The notes: generated by a model not told the origin, from the sequence alone. Positions 12,353 to 23,618 are shown, numbered from the stretch's first letter. The stretch is 64,000 bases of DNA from Lycorma delicatula (GCF_047948215.1 NC_134455.1:304686147-304750146); one strand, 5' to 3'. Made by a program: numbers and translations.

Positions 12353-12429
12353 AAGACCTTTTTTATAAGAACAAAAGGTCTTAGAACAAAAGGTGCGGTG
12401 GGAATAAACAATTGTTTATTCCCACCGCA
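12353..12429. repeat. Two consecutive hairpins at a LINE 5' junction
   Basis: The first is AAGACCTTTT (12353-12362) with its exact complement at 12373-12382 and a 10-base loop. The second is a loop-less perfect 36-bp palindrome at 12394-12429 with arms TGCGGTGGGAATAAACAA and its complement. The right arm of the second continues in frame into the R2-like LINE (VYSHRIEGMEQGEFYKYLG). That arm is therefore LINE coding sequence, and the left arm looks like a fold-back copy of it. The family's normal 5' sequence is missing, so the palindrome marks the truncation point. Confidence 0.8.
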
Positions 12430-13745
12430 TAGAAGGAATGGAACAAGGCGAATTTTATAAATATCTAGGTTTACAACAGGTTACTGGAATACAGCAATCC
12501 AAGATGAAGGAGGAAATTACAAATAAGCTCCGGCCTAGAGTAAAGAAAGTCCTGAACACTCAACAACTTGCCCGCAATAAGATCAAAGCACCGAATACTT
12601 GTACATACGCAGTGCCTATGATATTACACAGCCTGGGAATTTTAGCCTGAGCTAAATCTGAACTGGATGCGTTGAATCGAATTGTTAGACACACTTGCAC
12701 AAAATTCAGCGTACAGCATTCTAGAAGTTCGGTTGAGAGTTCAACCTATCACGGAAAACGGTAGGCCGCGGAAACTTGGATATTAGAAACTTGTTCTACA
12801 GTCAGATCAGCAAGCTGAGATATTTCTTCTACAAGAAAGCAGTGGCATCAAGATTGAGCATCTTGCATCAAGCTATCATTAGAGCGATGACGCTTTGACA
12901 CCACTAAACCTAAAAATACACAGTACGACCCAGGTATAAAAATAATACTCGAGAATACCAGAATCAAAGCCTGGGAAAGTAAAGAGCTCTATGGACGGTT
13001 CCAAGCTAACTTAAAAAATGGAGACATAGATCAAAGGGAAAGTTATATATGGTTGAATAGAGGTGGCATTTTTTCGGAGACGGAGTGATTTATGCTGGCG
13101 ATTCAAGACCAGGTAGTTCCCACAAGGAGCTACAGGGAACACATCTTGAAAAATGTTGAACAGACTACAGACAAGTGCCGGATGTGCTAGCGGTTCGTAG
13201 AAATATAGACCACATAGTAAGTGCATGTCCTGAACTAGCCTCAAAAGAACTAACCTGCAAGGAGGCACGACGATATCGTAGGAGTGATTCATCAACTACT
13301 TCTGTACAATAACGGGATAGTAAATGTAAAGAAGCCTTACTATGCCTATAAGGCGGAACCAATAATTGAAACCGAAAGTATCAAACTTTACTGAAACAGA
13401 ATGCTAAGAACAGATAGAACCATAAGTCTTAATAAGCCGGATATTTTATATACGGATAAAAAGAGGAACTTCACGCTTCTTGTGGATGAAACTATGCCAC
13501 TGGTAAACAATCTGACAAAACGAGAAGACAGAAAGGTATTTGCCGCTCGCAGACGAGATAAAAGATATGTGGCATCAGAGTGAGGTTAAAATAATACCAA
13601 TAGTGATAGGTGCCATGGGGGAAATCCCTGTCAATCTCAAAAACTGCCTCACGAAACTGGACATTAATCGTAATTTGATAACTCTCCTCCAGAAGATAAT
13701 GATTTTAGAAACAACAAATATTATGAGTTCAACACAATTATAAAC
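12412..13745 (+). mobile_element. R2-like LINE 3' part: RT end, zinc knuckle, restriction-like endonuclease
   Basis: This is a decayed C-terminal half of a LINE polyprotein of the restriction-like-endonuclease (RLE) type, as in R2, R4/Dong and NeSL. In order it shows the RT/thumb segment GEFYKYLGLQQ with NKIKAPNTCTYAVPM (12440-12650); a linker with AIQDQVVPTRSYREHILKN (13098-13154); and a CCHC knuckle split by a frameshift, TDKCRMC then HIVSACPELA (about 13168-13240). It ends with the RLE motif KPD-x14-D at 13436-13490 (LNKPDILYTDKK...LLVDETMP) and IIPIVIGAMGEIP (13597-13635). The RLE Asp residues are still visible, but stops and at least three frameshifts interrupt the frame. RLE elements nick target DNA and prime reverse transcription there. 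The frame stops near 13743, just before a different LINE begins. Clade assignment beyond RLE-type is inference. Confidence 0.8.
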
Positions 13746-13769
13746 TAGAAAAATTACCGTCGTGATTTC

Positions 13770-14535
13770 TTGCAGGACACTTGCCGAAACTTGACTAAGC
13801 CTCACCTTAAATACACAGGAGAATTTATTACGCCGAAAAGCTCTGAAAAACCAAGTCAAATGGACCGTCTGCGGAAGGTCAGGAAAGCTCTAGGTTTAGT
13901 GCAAAATCTCTACAACAAGACATCCCTCTCACGCCAAATGAAAATTCGGGATTACAACACAGTTACTAAACCCACAGCATTATATGCCAGTGAAACATTG
14001 GCCTGAAATAGGAAAATCCAAATAGAAGAAATAAAAAAACAGGAAAGGAAGATTATAAGGAAGATATTGGGACCGAGACAAACTGAAGAAGGATACTGAT
14101 TACAACCGAACGAAATTGTTGAAACATACTCATACATCAAAACTGACGTAAGGAGAAGACGAATGAAATTCTTCGGACACCTTTGCAGGCTGCCGGGAAA
14201 CCGACTGATCAAAAGAATAATCGCGTACTAAACATCATTAAAAGTTGCAATCACCTTGCTCGCAGAAACACGAAAAGATTTAGAACACACCGGAATTACG
14301 CTGGAAGGGATCATAGAAAGAAACAAAATAGATATAGATGGGAAGTTAAACCAGAAACGCCGAAGTCTAAACAACATCGTTCGAAATGATCTGAAGAATG
14401 GAATAAGGCCTTTTCCAAAAGAATGAAAGAATTTTGGAAGGAAAAGAAGAATGCCAAGCGAAAGAAATATGAATCATGAATGCTTATGTCTTCCATTGGG
14501 AAGTTTTCGACTAATATAATAATAATAATAAAACC
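13770..14535 (+). mobile_element. APE-type LINE 3' end (RT thumb and C-terminal domain) with (AAT)n tail
   Basis: This reads as the C-terminal third of the LINE family whose longest copy is at 51.4-53.8 kb. Segments in order are LRKVRKALGLVQNLYNKTSL, MKIRDYNTVTKPTALYASET (13870-14000, one frame), KKQERKIIRKILGPRQTEEG (about 14030-14095), RRRRMKFFGHLCRLPGNRL and a lysine/arginine-rich tail ending near KRMKEFWKEKKNAKRKKYES (about 14420-14478). YxTVxKPxxLYASE and RxxFxGHxxRL mark the region after the RT palm in such LINEs. The palm with its FADD site is missing, so this is a 5'-truncated insertion. It ends in an (AAT/ATA)n run at 14514-14533, the kind of simple 3' tail LINEs use. Frameshifts and stops are present. 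Confidence 0.8.
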
Positions 14536-14809
14536 AATGAATTTCTATTTGGGCTCATGTGATTTGTTATTATGCTACGTTATTTCTTTTAATCATCTAG
14601 AATTGTGGCGAGAATTTTTCAAGATACTTAGAACAGGAAATCTTTAAATAAAAAAGTTGTCAAGAATTTAAACGTTTCCAAATTTTATAAAATATATAAT
14701 TATTTTTCATATATATATATAAATGTATATTAATTACTAATTATTATTTGTTGGTTTGACAAATAGTAATTATTTGTTGGTCTTAGCGTGTAAATTATAG
14801 CTTAAGGAA

Positions 14810-15375
14810 AACAAATAGTCAAATTAAGAGACTATAGAACAGTAATCATTCCAGAAGCCTTATGTCGTTCAGAAACAATACAAGCATTTTCTAGGGAAAA
14901 TATATGCGGAGTCGAAAAAAGATTCCTCAGAAAAATTTATGATCCGAAATATAAGGATGAATTGTGCTAACAAATGAAAGCGTAAAAGTTATATAAAAAA
15001 ATAGGAAATATTGAAACAACAATGAGGAAAGAAGAATAAAATTCTATGGGCATCTGTATAGGATGAGCAATAGCTGACTGACAAAGAACAGTTTTAAGTT
15101 TGAAAAAACGACAAAAACAGGTTGGTACAAATCAAATAAAAAAAAGACCTGGAAGAACTAAAGATAAAAAAAAAAATATTCATTAAAGAAATACATTTAC
15201 GAAATTAATTGATGAATCTAACTTTTAAGAAAAAATAAGACCACCAATAAATATCAAATGAAGCGAAGAAAGAAGAAAAACAAGCAGTGATAATGAGGAA
15301 GTTTTGGGAAAAGAAAAAAGCCAAATTATGTAAGTGTGGTCCAAAAATGGCCTGAATGAAAAAAAAAGCTAAGAT
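14810..15375 (+). mobile_element. Second decayed APE-type LINE 3' fragment
   Basis: The plus strand reads VKLRDYRTVIIPEALCRSET (14820-14880), then GVEKRFLRKIYDPKYKDEL (14910-14970) and, in other frames, a LRK/HLYRM-like segment (about 15045-15065) and a Lys-rich end up to about 15360. The order matches the neighbouring copy at 13.87-14.48 kb (LYASE..., KKxERKIIRKILGP..., FFGHxxRL). It is diverged far enough that most codons are lost. It is either an independent older insertion or a diverged tandem copy. Confidence 0.65.
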
Positions 15376-15379
15376 AATT

Positions 15380-17560
15380 TGGCTATTTAAATACTGTCGA
15401 ATATACAAACACAATGAATATGTATTGTAAACTTTCACACCACGAGGATGGACTCTTGTTATTTGAAAAAAAAATCTTTAAAATAAATGCTTCAAAGAAC
15501 AAAGTTATAAAAATCATTAAAAAATAGACTGCAACTCATAAGACCAAGGGAAAGAGATTATTTTTTTTTATTTTTGAGAGAGTTACTCTTCTACAATATC
15601 TTGACTGGGGAAAAAGAATATTTAACCACATTTTCATTTATAAATATAAATTCATTAGCGACACAATACTGGTTGTTTATCATTATCATGTATACTCTTT
15701 TACAGTTAATCAAAATGAATACAAGGTTTTTAATTTTTTGAATAACTATCCGCCACTGAAACAGGTAATTATTAATAAATAATTGGAAATTTGCCAGTAT
15801 AAAAACACTCAGACCAAGCCAGAATAATGAAAAAAATTACGTTATTAACGTGCACCAATAAATGTTTACTTGTATTTTTCACATCGAAGTAAAATTGAAT
15901 CAGGTTAAAATGAAATATAAAAAGAAAAGCTTCTTTAGTTTTTCCTTAGTTTTTGAGGAAAATGTTATGTAATGTAATGAAACAAAACAGGCAGAATAGG
16001 AATAAAAATGTCAAATTTAGATTTTTTAATCATTATTATGAAGCAAATTTTTAACCTTCGAAGACGAAGTGATCGGTGAAGATGTAACGTGAGGTGGTAT
16101 AGTCTAATAAATGTTTTAGTGAAGTTAGACCTATAAATTATTAAACAATTATTTATAATATAAAGAAAATAATAAGTATGATTTAAATAACTATATGATA
16201 CAAGATATTTACAATAAATCAATAATTATTGTAAAACTAGCAGGTCTATTATCTTTATAATATGCACGTTACGTAAAAAAAATAAAAAAAATTGCAGAAA
16301 TATTAAATTATTGTCATTGCTTTCAGCGAAGTGTAATTCATAAATATATAATTTACACAAATTATGTAAAAGAATTGCACTTTCTTTCCCTTAACATCCT
16401 ATTAAATATTATATGAATATTTAATTGTAAAATTATATAACCTACAATTTAAATTTATTATAATAATATCAAGTATTACTTTGAGAAATAATAAAATATT
16501 TCTTTGTTATTAAATATAAAATCATTACATTTATTAAGAGAAAACAATACATAAATTATTCTTTTATTCGACTTTTAGTTTTAAACAATTATCTTAATAA
16601 TAATGTTTGATTTATATAAGTAGTACTAACCATTTAATAAAATGTCATATAATTAATTATAACATTTTAGAATTAAATATAAATAAGTACCACATTATCA
16701 AATAATAATGAATTATTCATAAAAAAAAATATTATGTAAATATATACAGTTAGAGCATAAAATACGATATATTTTCAGCGAACAATTTTTCTATTAATAA
16801 TCATATTTTACTGTTACTAAATAAGATTATCTGCTTAGTCTGAAGAATCTTAGAAGCGTAATTATTGCCGTATTACGCAAATATAAAAAAAATCATATCA
16901 GACAATATTAACAATAAATATAAATATTTTTAATTGATTCGCCTCTACAGTGAACTTATATTACCCTCATTGGGGCAGAAAAGGTCAGGGTGCAAGAGAT
17001 GCTGGATAAATGTGATTTACGTAACAGCAGAACAATTTAAAAAAAATCATGTATGTTGAATATAGCGTGCGCAAATTAACATAAATTTTATACTATAAAA
17101 TTTATTTACATTAAAGATTATAAAGAACAAATACATCCCTCGTCATGAAATAATTGCAGTTTCCTTTTACTTTCATTTTCCTTTATATTCATTAAAAGAA
17201 TATCATTTTGTATTAACAGTAAATATGAAAAGAAATGAAGTTTTCTCATGTAACAGATTATACATAAGTAGTATTTCTTTTATAATATTCTTTACTTGAA
17301 AAAGAAAAACTATGTCCATAAAATTCAATTAGGCGTTTATATTTAACTGTTGAACTTTCGCACTTTCAATAAGATCGATTGTATATTTTTGTGATTGAGT
17401 AAATTATTGTAATTTCTTAACTAACACCTTGATACTCGAAGCTCAATTGCCATTCTTTAACAAATCAGATCGTGCAGTACTCCTCAAAATAAAAGCAAAT
17501 CATTCATTCAATAAGTCGTGATTCTGTTGTTAAAAAATGTAAGAACATCCAAACCTCGTT
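15380..17560. other. Very AT-rich sequence without recognised gene
   Basis: I see no readable motif. The region 16200-16900 is extremely A/T-rich with near-random short frames. A GC-richer line at 16940-17030 has no identified origin. Confidence 0.5.
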
Positions 17561-17564
17561 AGTA

Positions 17565-17850
17565 TTATAAAAAAATGATTTTAAGTTTATTTAGCCAGCG
17601 CAAAATTTTCTTTCGTACACCCTTCATACTGTCTACAGTATAAGGTCTAACCATATTCCAAATAACAGCATTATATTCCAGGTGTCTGCGAACTGAATAT
17701 TTGTATAAAAAAGAACAATTGTTTTTACAATTGAAATCTTTATCGATTAATTTTACTAGTCTAACAATTTCATTAGCATTAATAATTTCGTTACGTTTGA
17801 TTAAATACAATCCAGAGTCAAAAAGAACCCAAAAATGCTTCATCAACGAC
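17565..17850 (-). mobile_element. Jockey/CR1-like LINE RT C-terminal remnant
   Basis: A 109-codon minus-strand frame (17894-17565) carries, from residue about 17 onward, the order typical of Jockey/CR1-like ORF2 after the RT palm. It reads FWVLFDSGLYLIKRNEIINA (from LGVxFDSxLxFxxHI), IVRLVKLIDKDF (from xLGFIxRxxKDF), RRHLEYNAVIW (from VRSxLEYxSxVW) and GVRKKILRWL (from xVQxxFLRYL). All lie in one frame without a stop over more than 80 residues, better preserved than most LINE pieces here. The catalytic YADD region upstream is missing, so it is a 5'-truncated insertion. The first 16 codons are probably flanking sequence. The start is not a real start codon. Confidence 0.75.
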
Positions 17851-17899
17851 TTTCTACGTATACAGCATTCAAATATATGTAGGTATGTAACCATACCTT

Positions 17900-20400
17900 A
17901 TGTAGGTATAATAACCACAATTTTTTTTTCTTTTATATACATTCCATTATATTTAGCCTATTTGCCCTTAGAAATAAAATGGAAGAATATGATATATTTA
18001 AATAAAATAATTGTTTTCAATACATTAAATGTTCATTCACGTTCTAAATAACAAACCCAAGTGTATGCAGTATGCAACTATAAGCCAAAATACAACATCG
18101 AAGGAAATTTGGGAAGAAGGAATGAGAATACCAGAGAAATATAATTATCGACGTAAATATGCAAAATAAAGGATAAAAATATTATTAACAATTCCAAATA
18201 TATCGGTGGTGTTCCCAAGTACTCCACTATCGTTTGTTAACGAGTTAAAAAATATATCACTAGCTATCCATTTCTTACTTATAAGAGAATCTGACATTTA
18301 TTGGCTTTTTTTTTTTCACTTTAATATAAAAATAAATTACAATTAAATTCACTATTCACCGATAGTTTGGAGAGTAGTACGATTAAAAATCTAACTATTT
18401 TGAATTTAGACTTGGAAATTTTGGGTAAATACAATTACACTAGTTGTAGTAATACGTGGTTGTCCAATGACATTGAAAAAACAAACATAGAAAATTCTTT
18501 CGAATTATACAGTACATTGATTATTTATGTCCCATTTATTATAAAACTAATTCCATATGATAACCAGATAAATACAAAGTAATGATAGTTCTGGTCAAAA
18601 ATATATTCAAGAAAAAAATACTCTAAAGATTAAAAATTTACTTTTAATTTAATTATAAAAAAATAATAAAACGTTATAAAAATATGTTAACAGTTCAGTT
18701 ATGAAATAGTAGTAAATTGATGGTGAATGAAAAATTATAAAACTAGATGAGAAAGAGCAAATGAATGAGAAAGTAAGATAGAAGAATATAAGTCTGATAG
18801 TTCAGGTTATGAAGAGGGGTGGGGCAGAATAAGGCACCAGAGGCTGCTACAAAATAACAGGTTATTCAGCCTGACCGGATGAATCTAGAGTCAGGTATAC
18901 GTAAATGATAGGTTATGTTAAGCGATATGTTGATAATATGTTTGTTAATAGATTAGTAAACAGGTTAATAGCGGGTTTGTTCATAATTAAGAACACTTTC
19001 TTAATTTGATTATTGGAGTTAAACAAACTTGAATTCTTTTACTTTTATTTTTATTTTTTATGATTAAAAAATGGGCTTTAATTTATTATAAAGTCGTTAA
19101 AATAGTTATTATTAGTTCAACCCTTTTATAAATATACAAAAACAAATTACTTATCAAAACCTTTATCTTCTATATAAATAAAATATTGTAATAAAGATTT
19201 AAAAAAAATCTGAAATAGGTATTAATTATAATAAAGTAATTTATTTTGTTAATATTTTAACATTAAGAATGTTTCAAAGGTTTTTGTATTCCTTGTACAT
19301 ACTTGGTTCACCCATGACATTTCTTTAGATCTCATTCGTTAAGGAATAAGGATCAAAGACTTATCTAGTTGAAGTTTTATGTTGGCCGTTATAACTATAT
19401 AAACAAATAAGGGACTCCCTTTGTGAAAATATTTAACTAAGATATGTATCCTTTATTTGTAAAATAAAAAGGATGGATTGATGAATAAAAGGTAAATGTT
19501 TGCAGTAAAGCGGTAGTGACATCCGACCGGAAGAGAAAACCCATGTTGTTTACATTCTATGCTATAGTTATTGAATTAAAGAATATTGATTCAGAAAACA
19601 ACTCTTTTTTTAAACAAACATATAAGTAAAGACAATTATTTGTTTAAATTTTTAACATTAAATAAAATATATCTACACGTATCCGGTAAAAAGATCATTT
19701 TTCATTACGTTTCATAATTTCTATTTTTATACGTGAAAAAAGTACACTTCAAATAATTTGCAGTGTCTGTGATTGGAATGTGTTAAAAAGCTGGCAAAGA
19801 ATTGCATTACTTTCCCTGTTACACTGGTAAAGTATAACTTAATACAACAATTAAAAAAAAAAAAAAATTAAAAATTAAAAATTTTTGAATCGGCGCCTGC
19901 TGCCACAAAATTAATTTCTAGATATAATACAAATTCGTTCTACAATGCTATGTACGTATACCTCATAAAAACCAATACCGATATTAAATCAATGGAATTC
20001 ATATTTATGGGGTTTAATTGATTTTCCGTTTGCGATTGTTAGGTCTTTTTATATACGTCATTTATAGGTCAATTCAAGTACCACATAAGTATAATAATGT
20101 ATTCTGGCGCCGATTCAAAAAAAGTGACTAAGGAACCAAGTAAGTATTTGGATATTATATGTTTATATTTACATTTTTAGAGGTTGGGAATGAATGTTAA
20201 GAAAACCTTTTCTAAAATGATTCATATATTGGTTAACCTTAACAATTTTCTTAAGGAAAGTTTCTTAAAATTTAACACTTCCTTCAATAAAGGCTAAAAT
20301 AAGAAAAAAAGACATTTTTAAAAACTTAATTGCATTTTAGATCCGGTATCGATAATTTAAAAAAATAATCGAAGAGATTTCTTGATAACATTATATGAAG
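17900..20400. other. AT-rich sequence without recognised gene
   Basis: Nothing supportable. Plus-strand frames at 17701-18051 (antisense of the LINE remnant) and 18367-18582 have no family signature. Confidence 0.5.
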
Positions 20401-20404
20401 TGCA

Positions 20405-20765
20405 AATTCCCCCCCCCCAAAAAAAAAAATTAAACCGCAAGGAGATAGAGCAAAGAAACAATTTTTTTGCGATTCAACAAACTTTGAAAAAAATAAAATA
20501 ATCGATGTTCCGTGTAGAAAAATATTTGAACCAAATTAGACGAAAATCGGTTGGATCAATCCTGAGTTATAAGCTCAAAAATAGTGCGACATATATATAT
20601 ATATATATATATATATAGATAGATATTTACTCTCATACATACATACTTATGTTTTTTAGTCTAGATGAACTAGTTGGGCCCTAAAAGTAAAGATTTGCAA
20701 AAGACTCGATATCCCATTTTAGATATGATCACCAAACATTTCCCTTAAATATAGTTATTCTAGCT
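20405..20765 (+). repeat. Dispersed repeat, copy 1 (shared with 58.97-59.43 kb)
   Basis: This segment shares a colinear series of words with the reverse complement of 58.97-59.43 kb: GGAGATAGAGCAAA, GAAAATCGGTT followed by GATCAATCCTGAG, a (TA)n run, TCTAGATGAACTA versus TCTAGGTGAACTA, and GTAAAGATTT. The 58.97-59.43 kb copy is in opposite orientation. A homopolymer junction C10A11 (20409-20429) and a (TA)n tract (20591-20617) lie inside or at the edge. No coding motif is visible; it could be an untranslated part of an unidentified element. Confidence 0.65.
20591..20617. repeat. (TA)n microsatellite
   Basis: About 13 uninterrupted AT units followed by GATAGATA, inside the dispersed repeat. 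Confidence 0.9.
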
Positions 20766-20847
20766 GTATTACATTATGTTAGCTGGGAAAGTAAAAAAAG
20801 AAAACTCTTTGTAATATAAACGAAAAATAATGTATCTTGTATATTTA

Positions 20848-21739
20848 CAGTAAATATCGTTTATAGTGACCTCCGAGGGACGGACGATTTTAGGTCATTA
20901 TAACCGATAGTCACAATAATTGATATTTAGGTAGCTTAGTGGTACTACTTTAATCAGCCATCTTTACAGGTAATATAATACACTAATTATTGAAAATAAT
21001 AATAATAATAATTTATTTCCGGAAAAATATTATAAAAAAGACAAAACTACGCAATAATAAATAAAAATACGGTAGAGAAAAAGAAGATAAAAAAAGTAGT
21101 ATAAATTAATTTTTCTTCAAAAAGTCGGTTATTTTGCTTTACATCGTTGTGTTGACTAGACTGTAATTTTTTTGATTTCACAGAATTTGTTTCAAAATTT
21201 TTCTTAATTTTTTCTCGGTTGTTCCATATCACCGGTATTGGCCAACGACCTACTCCTAATTCTTGGGCGATGTTTTTATTAGTTTTGCCATTCTCTAACC
21301 TCCTGATAATGTGTGTCTTTTCCTCTATCGTGAATGTTTTTCGGAAAGTCATAATTGATTCATTATTGAATAAATTACACATGCTACGTAAAGTAAAATA
21401 CTGTACCCGCACGATATAATACTCTCACAGCAAAATATTAATAACAACTGAATGTGACTTCCTCTTTTTACAATAATCTGGTACACGAGAGCAAAAAAAA
21501 TAATCTGGTACTACGTTACTGATGAGTCACTTGTGTGCGTCTTTATAAACGATAAAATGTTACATTGCAGTAGGTAAAATAAGTCAATAACCGATATGTC
21601 ACTATAACTGATGTCATTGTAAACAATATACATACTGTATTTAAGCATTAACATCATATCAAACGAACCAAGAGACAGGTTTTTGGTCACTATATCCGAT
21701 ACGTGTTATATCCGATGTCAGTATAAAAGATACTTACTG
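20848..21739 (-). mobile_element. Deleted Tigger/pogo-type DNA transposon with TIRs
   Basis: The element is bounded by TIRs beginning CAGTA, as in pogo/Tigger. The left end is CAGTAAATATCGTTTATAGT plus GAC (20848-20870). The right end is its near complement ending in TACTG at 21739. The arms agree at about 20 of 23 positions, and a TA target duplication lies on both sides (20846-20847 and 21740-21741). Subterminal copies of a TCACTATAACCGAT-like word occur near both ends (20903, 21598, 21686, 21705), possibly extra transposase contact sites. Inside, on the minus strand, only the N-terminal DNA-binding domain of the transposase remains. The DDE catalytic domain is deleted, so this is a non-autonomous derivative. 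Confidence 0.85.
21150..21412 (-). pseudogene. Tigger/pogo transposase N-terminal fragment (CENP-B/Psq-type HTH)
   Basis: The minus frame of 121 codons carries, from the internal Met (residue 20), MTFRKTFTIEEKTHIIRRLE, NGKTNKNIAQELGVG, then VIWNNREKIKKNFETNS and KKLQSSQHNDV. This is the CENP-B N-terminal (Psq-like) helix-turn-helix of Tigger/pogo transposases, which binds the TIRs. It is followed by the short linker, after which the frame runs into A/T-rich sequence (YTTFFIFFFSTVFLF) where a second HTH_CENPB domain should be. The first 19 residues are probably upstream sequence. The domain is nearly uninterrupted; residues GRWPIPVIW replace the usual HSTxSxIW, so binding may be lost. Confidence 0.8.
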
Positions 21740-21744
21740 TAATT

Positions 21745-22040
21745 TGTTATAGTCATTTAACATCATAATATGAATTATTAAGGAAAATAAGAGTAATAAA
21801 AAGGGCTAAAAATGTGTAAGAAAAGAGAGCGATGAATAATTAAATATTAAAGTAGAACTAAAATACGTCAGAAGGAGGAAAATTTTGTTATTTAATGATA
21901 AAATTACAAAGAAAGAAAAAAATGATGCAGACACAAGAAAGAGACAAGCACAAGAAAAAAGAGCACTTATACAAACTAAGATTTATCCAGATAACTTTCA
22001 AGCAAAAAAGAATTTCGCTAGCATAAATTGTAAGAATTTA
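21745..22040. other. AT-rich spacer
   Basis: A Lys/Glu-codon-rich, purine-rich stretch with no readable family motif. Confidence 0.4.
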
Positions 22041-22044
22041 AAAA

Positions 22045-22490
22045 AGTATTGAAGTATGCCTAAACTTTATGGTAATAAAACATGAGGAATAGGAAAACAG
22101 GAAGAAAACAAATACAAACATCTGAAATGAGGAGTTGCAAGAGCATTTAAAAAAGTTGTGGGTCGATAAATTTTAAAATAATGAGTATAAAGACGAATAG
22201 GAGAAGAGAAGAAATTTCGGGTGAACTCAAAAATAAACCGAAGAACTAGGTTGCTTGCCTATTGTTAGTTCATCCATTTTTCTAGTTTAGTTAATTTGGT
22301 AACATAAGACTGTAGAAGGTAAAAGATAAGAGTGAAGTAATGCTAGGATGTGTAGAAAAAGACAAAGATTGGATTATACTAACAGGTATTTGAAGATGGA
22401 AGATGCTATAAATATGTTACGATCGAAGAATACCTTGAATAAGGAATTGGTTATATTCAGTTAAATCGTTTGAAATATTGAAAAAAAAAT
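22045..22490 (+). pseudogene. Possible RTE-like LINE C-terminal remnant
   Basis: Scattered plus-strand segments resemble the region after the RT palm of a LINE: KLYGNKT (from LYGSETW) with GKQEENK and, in the next frame, KQIQTSEMRS (about 22085-22135), then RRREEISGELKNK (from RNEEIREEL, about 22195-22235). Later bases (22380-22500) may hold the polypeptide end, but frames are badly broken. I rate it tentative: the order is right, but each piece is short. Confidence 0.4.
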
Positions 22491-22959
22491 GGCTGAAGAA
22501 ACGTAAAATTAAATTAGATTTTAATTTTTTTTTAATAGTTATTGCCCCAATTGGAGCACTCAAGTAATTTCATATCCTTTAGTCTTTAGGTCTTAGACCT
22601 CACTACTTCCTATACTCGTTTCATATTGTTTTATCTGGTAACCCATATTGTTTTATTCTGTTGTATTTATGTTGGGTTGTTGTCTTTTGTTAAATGGTAG
22701 TTGGGAATTTCTGTCATTTTATCAATTTATTTTGGGTCATGTTCTTTAGTTAGCAATGTGGAAATTATTTACAGAATCATGTATCGAGTAGTCTACAGTA
22801 GGGGTTGAAAAAGATGACTTTGCAAATTCTTTCTACTTCTTTTTACTTCCTTTGCAAATTAAAGGAATTATTGTGATCGCGAAAAATTTCGGTTATCAGA
22901 TTTCAACGGAAATATCCATTTTGATCATCCCTGAATCCATTTTGACTAGTTTCGGCGCG

Positions 22960-23550
22960 AAATTTACAGGTACGTATGCATCTCGTATAACTCAAAAACG
23001 ATTTGCAGTAGGATGTTGAAATTTTGGATTTAGGATTGTTGTAACATCTAATTGTGCACCTCCCCTTTTGATTCCAATCGATTGAACCAAAAGTGTCCAA
23101 AGAAGTTTAAAATCCAATTTTTTTTTGGATTTTAGTCTTTTTCTTAACTGCAGTAATAAGCCCTCGTTGAGAGCTTTTGAAAGATATATCTTAAGTAGTA
23201 CTTACTTTCATTGGTTCCAGAGTTAAAGCCAAATAGAATTTTAATTAATGAAATATTTGGAACTTACAAGGGGATGGCACATCGGTTTGAATCAGACTTC
23301 ATCTCCTTTTTTTTAACTTTATTTTTAATTTAAATATATTGATTTATTAATAATTGTTAACCTCTGATAATAAAAAAAAAAAAATAACCATAATAATATT
23401 CAATAATAACAATAAAAAAAACGAATATGAAAAAAATCAGAAATTTTTAATGAATAAAATTTTATGTACTTTTAATTTAAAAATAAATGTGTATATGTAA
23501 TTTAATAGGCGTACAAGGAAGTCATGTGGTGTCCACATCAGATTTTTTAA
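22960..23550 (+). repeat. Dispersed repeat with terminal ATGTGG-TGT-CCACAT hairpin, copy 1
   Basis: A moderately GC-rich block (AACTCAAAAACGATTTGCAG, TAATAAGCCCTC and so on) leads through A/T-rich sequence to GTACAAGGAAGTCATGTGGT plus GTCCACATCA (23512-23541). The last part reappears inverted at 57194-57225 together with the A/T-rich part next to it, showing a dispersed family. The terminal word contains a 6-bp hairpin, ATGTGG/CCACAT with loop TGT. No protein is encoded. The 5' boundary is uncertain. Confidence 0.6.
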
Positions 23551-23589
23551 TATTGTGTTGATTATCCGTTTGTTTTCTTTGTAGATTAC

Positions 23590-23618
23590 ACTGTACATCT
23601 ACATCTACATCTACATTA
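23590..23618. repeat. (ACATCT)n short tandem repeat
   Basis: Four imperfect hexamer units, TACATCTACATCTACATCTA, near the 3' end of the minus-strand LINE; possibly its simple-repeat tail. Confidence 0.8.

Noticed and set aside
13011..13295. 94-codon minus-strand frame and overlapping frames at 13165-13362 and 13575-13859
   Set aside because: They lie antisense to the R2-like LINE coding sequence, which explains their openness.
17701..18051. 116-codon plus-strand frame
   Set aside because: Its first half is antisense to the Jockey/CR1-like remnant and its second half is low-complexity A/T-rich sequence.
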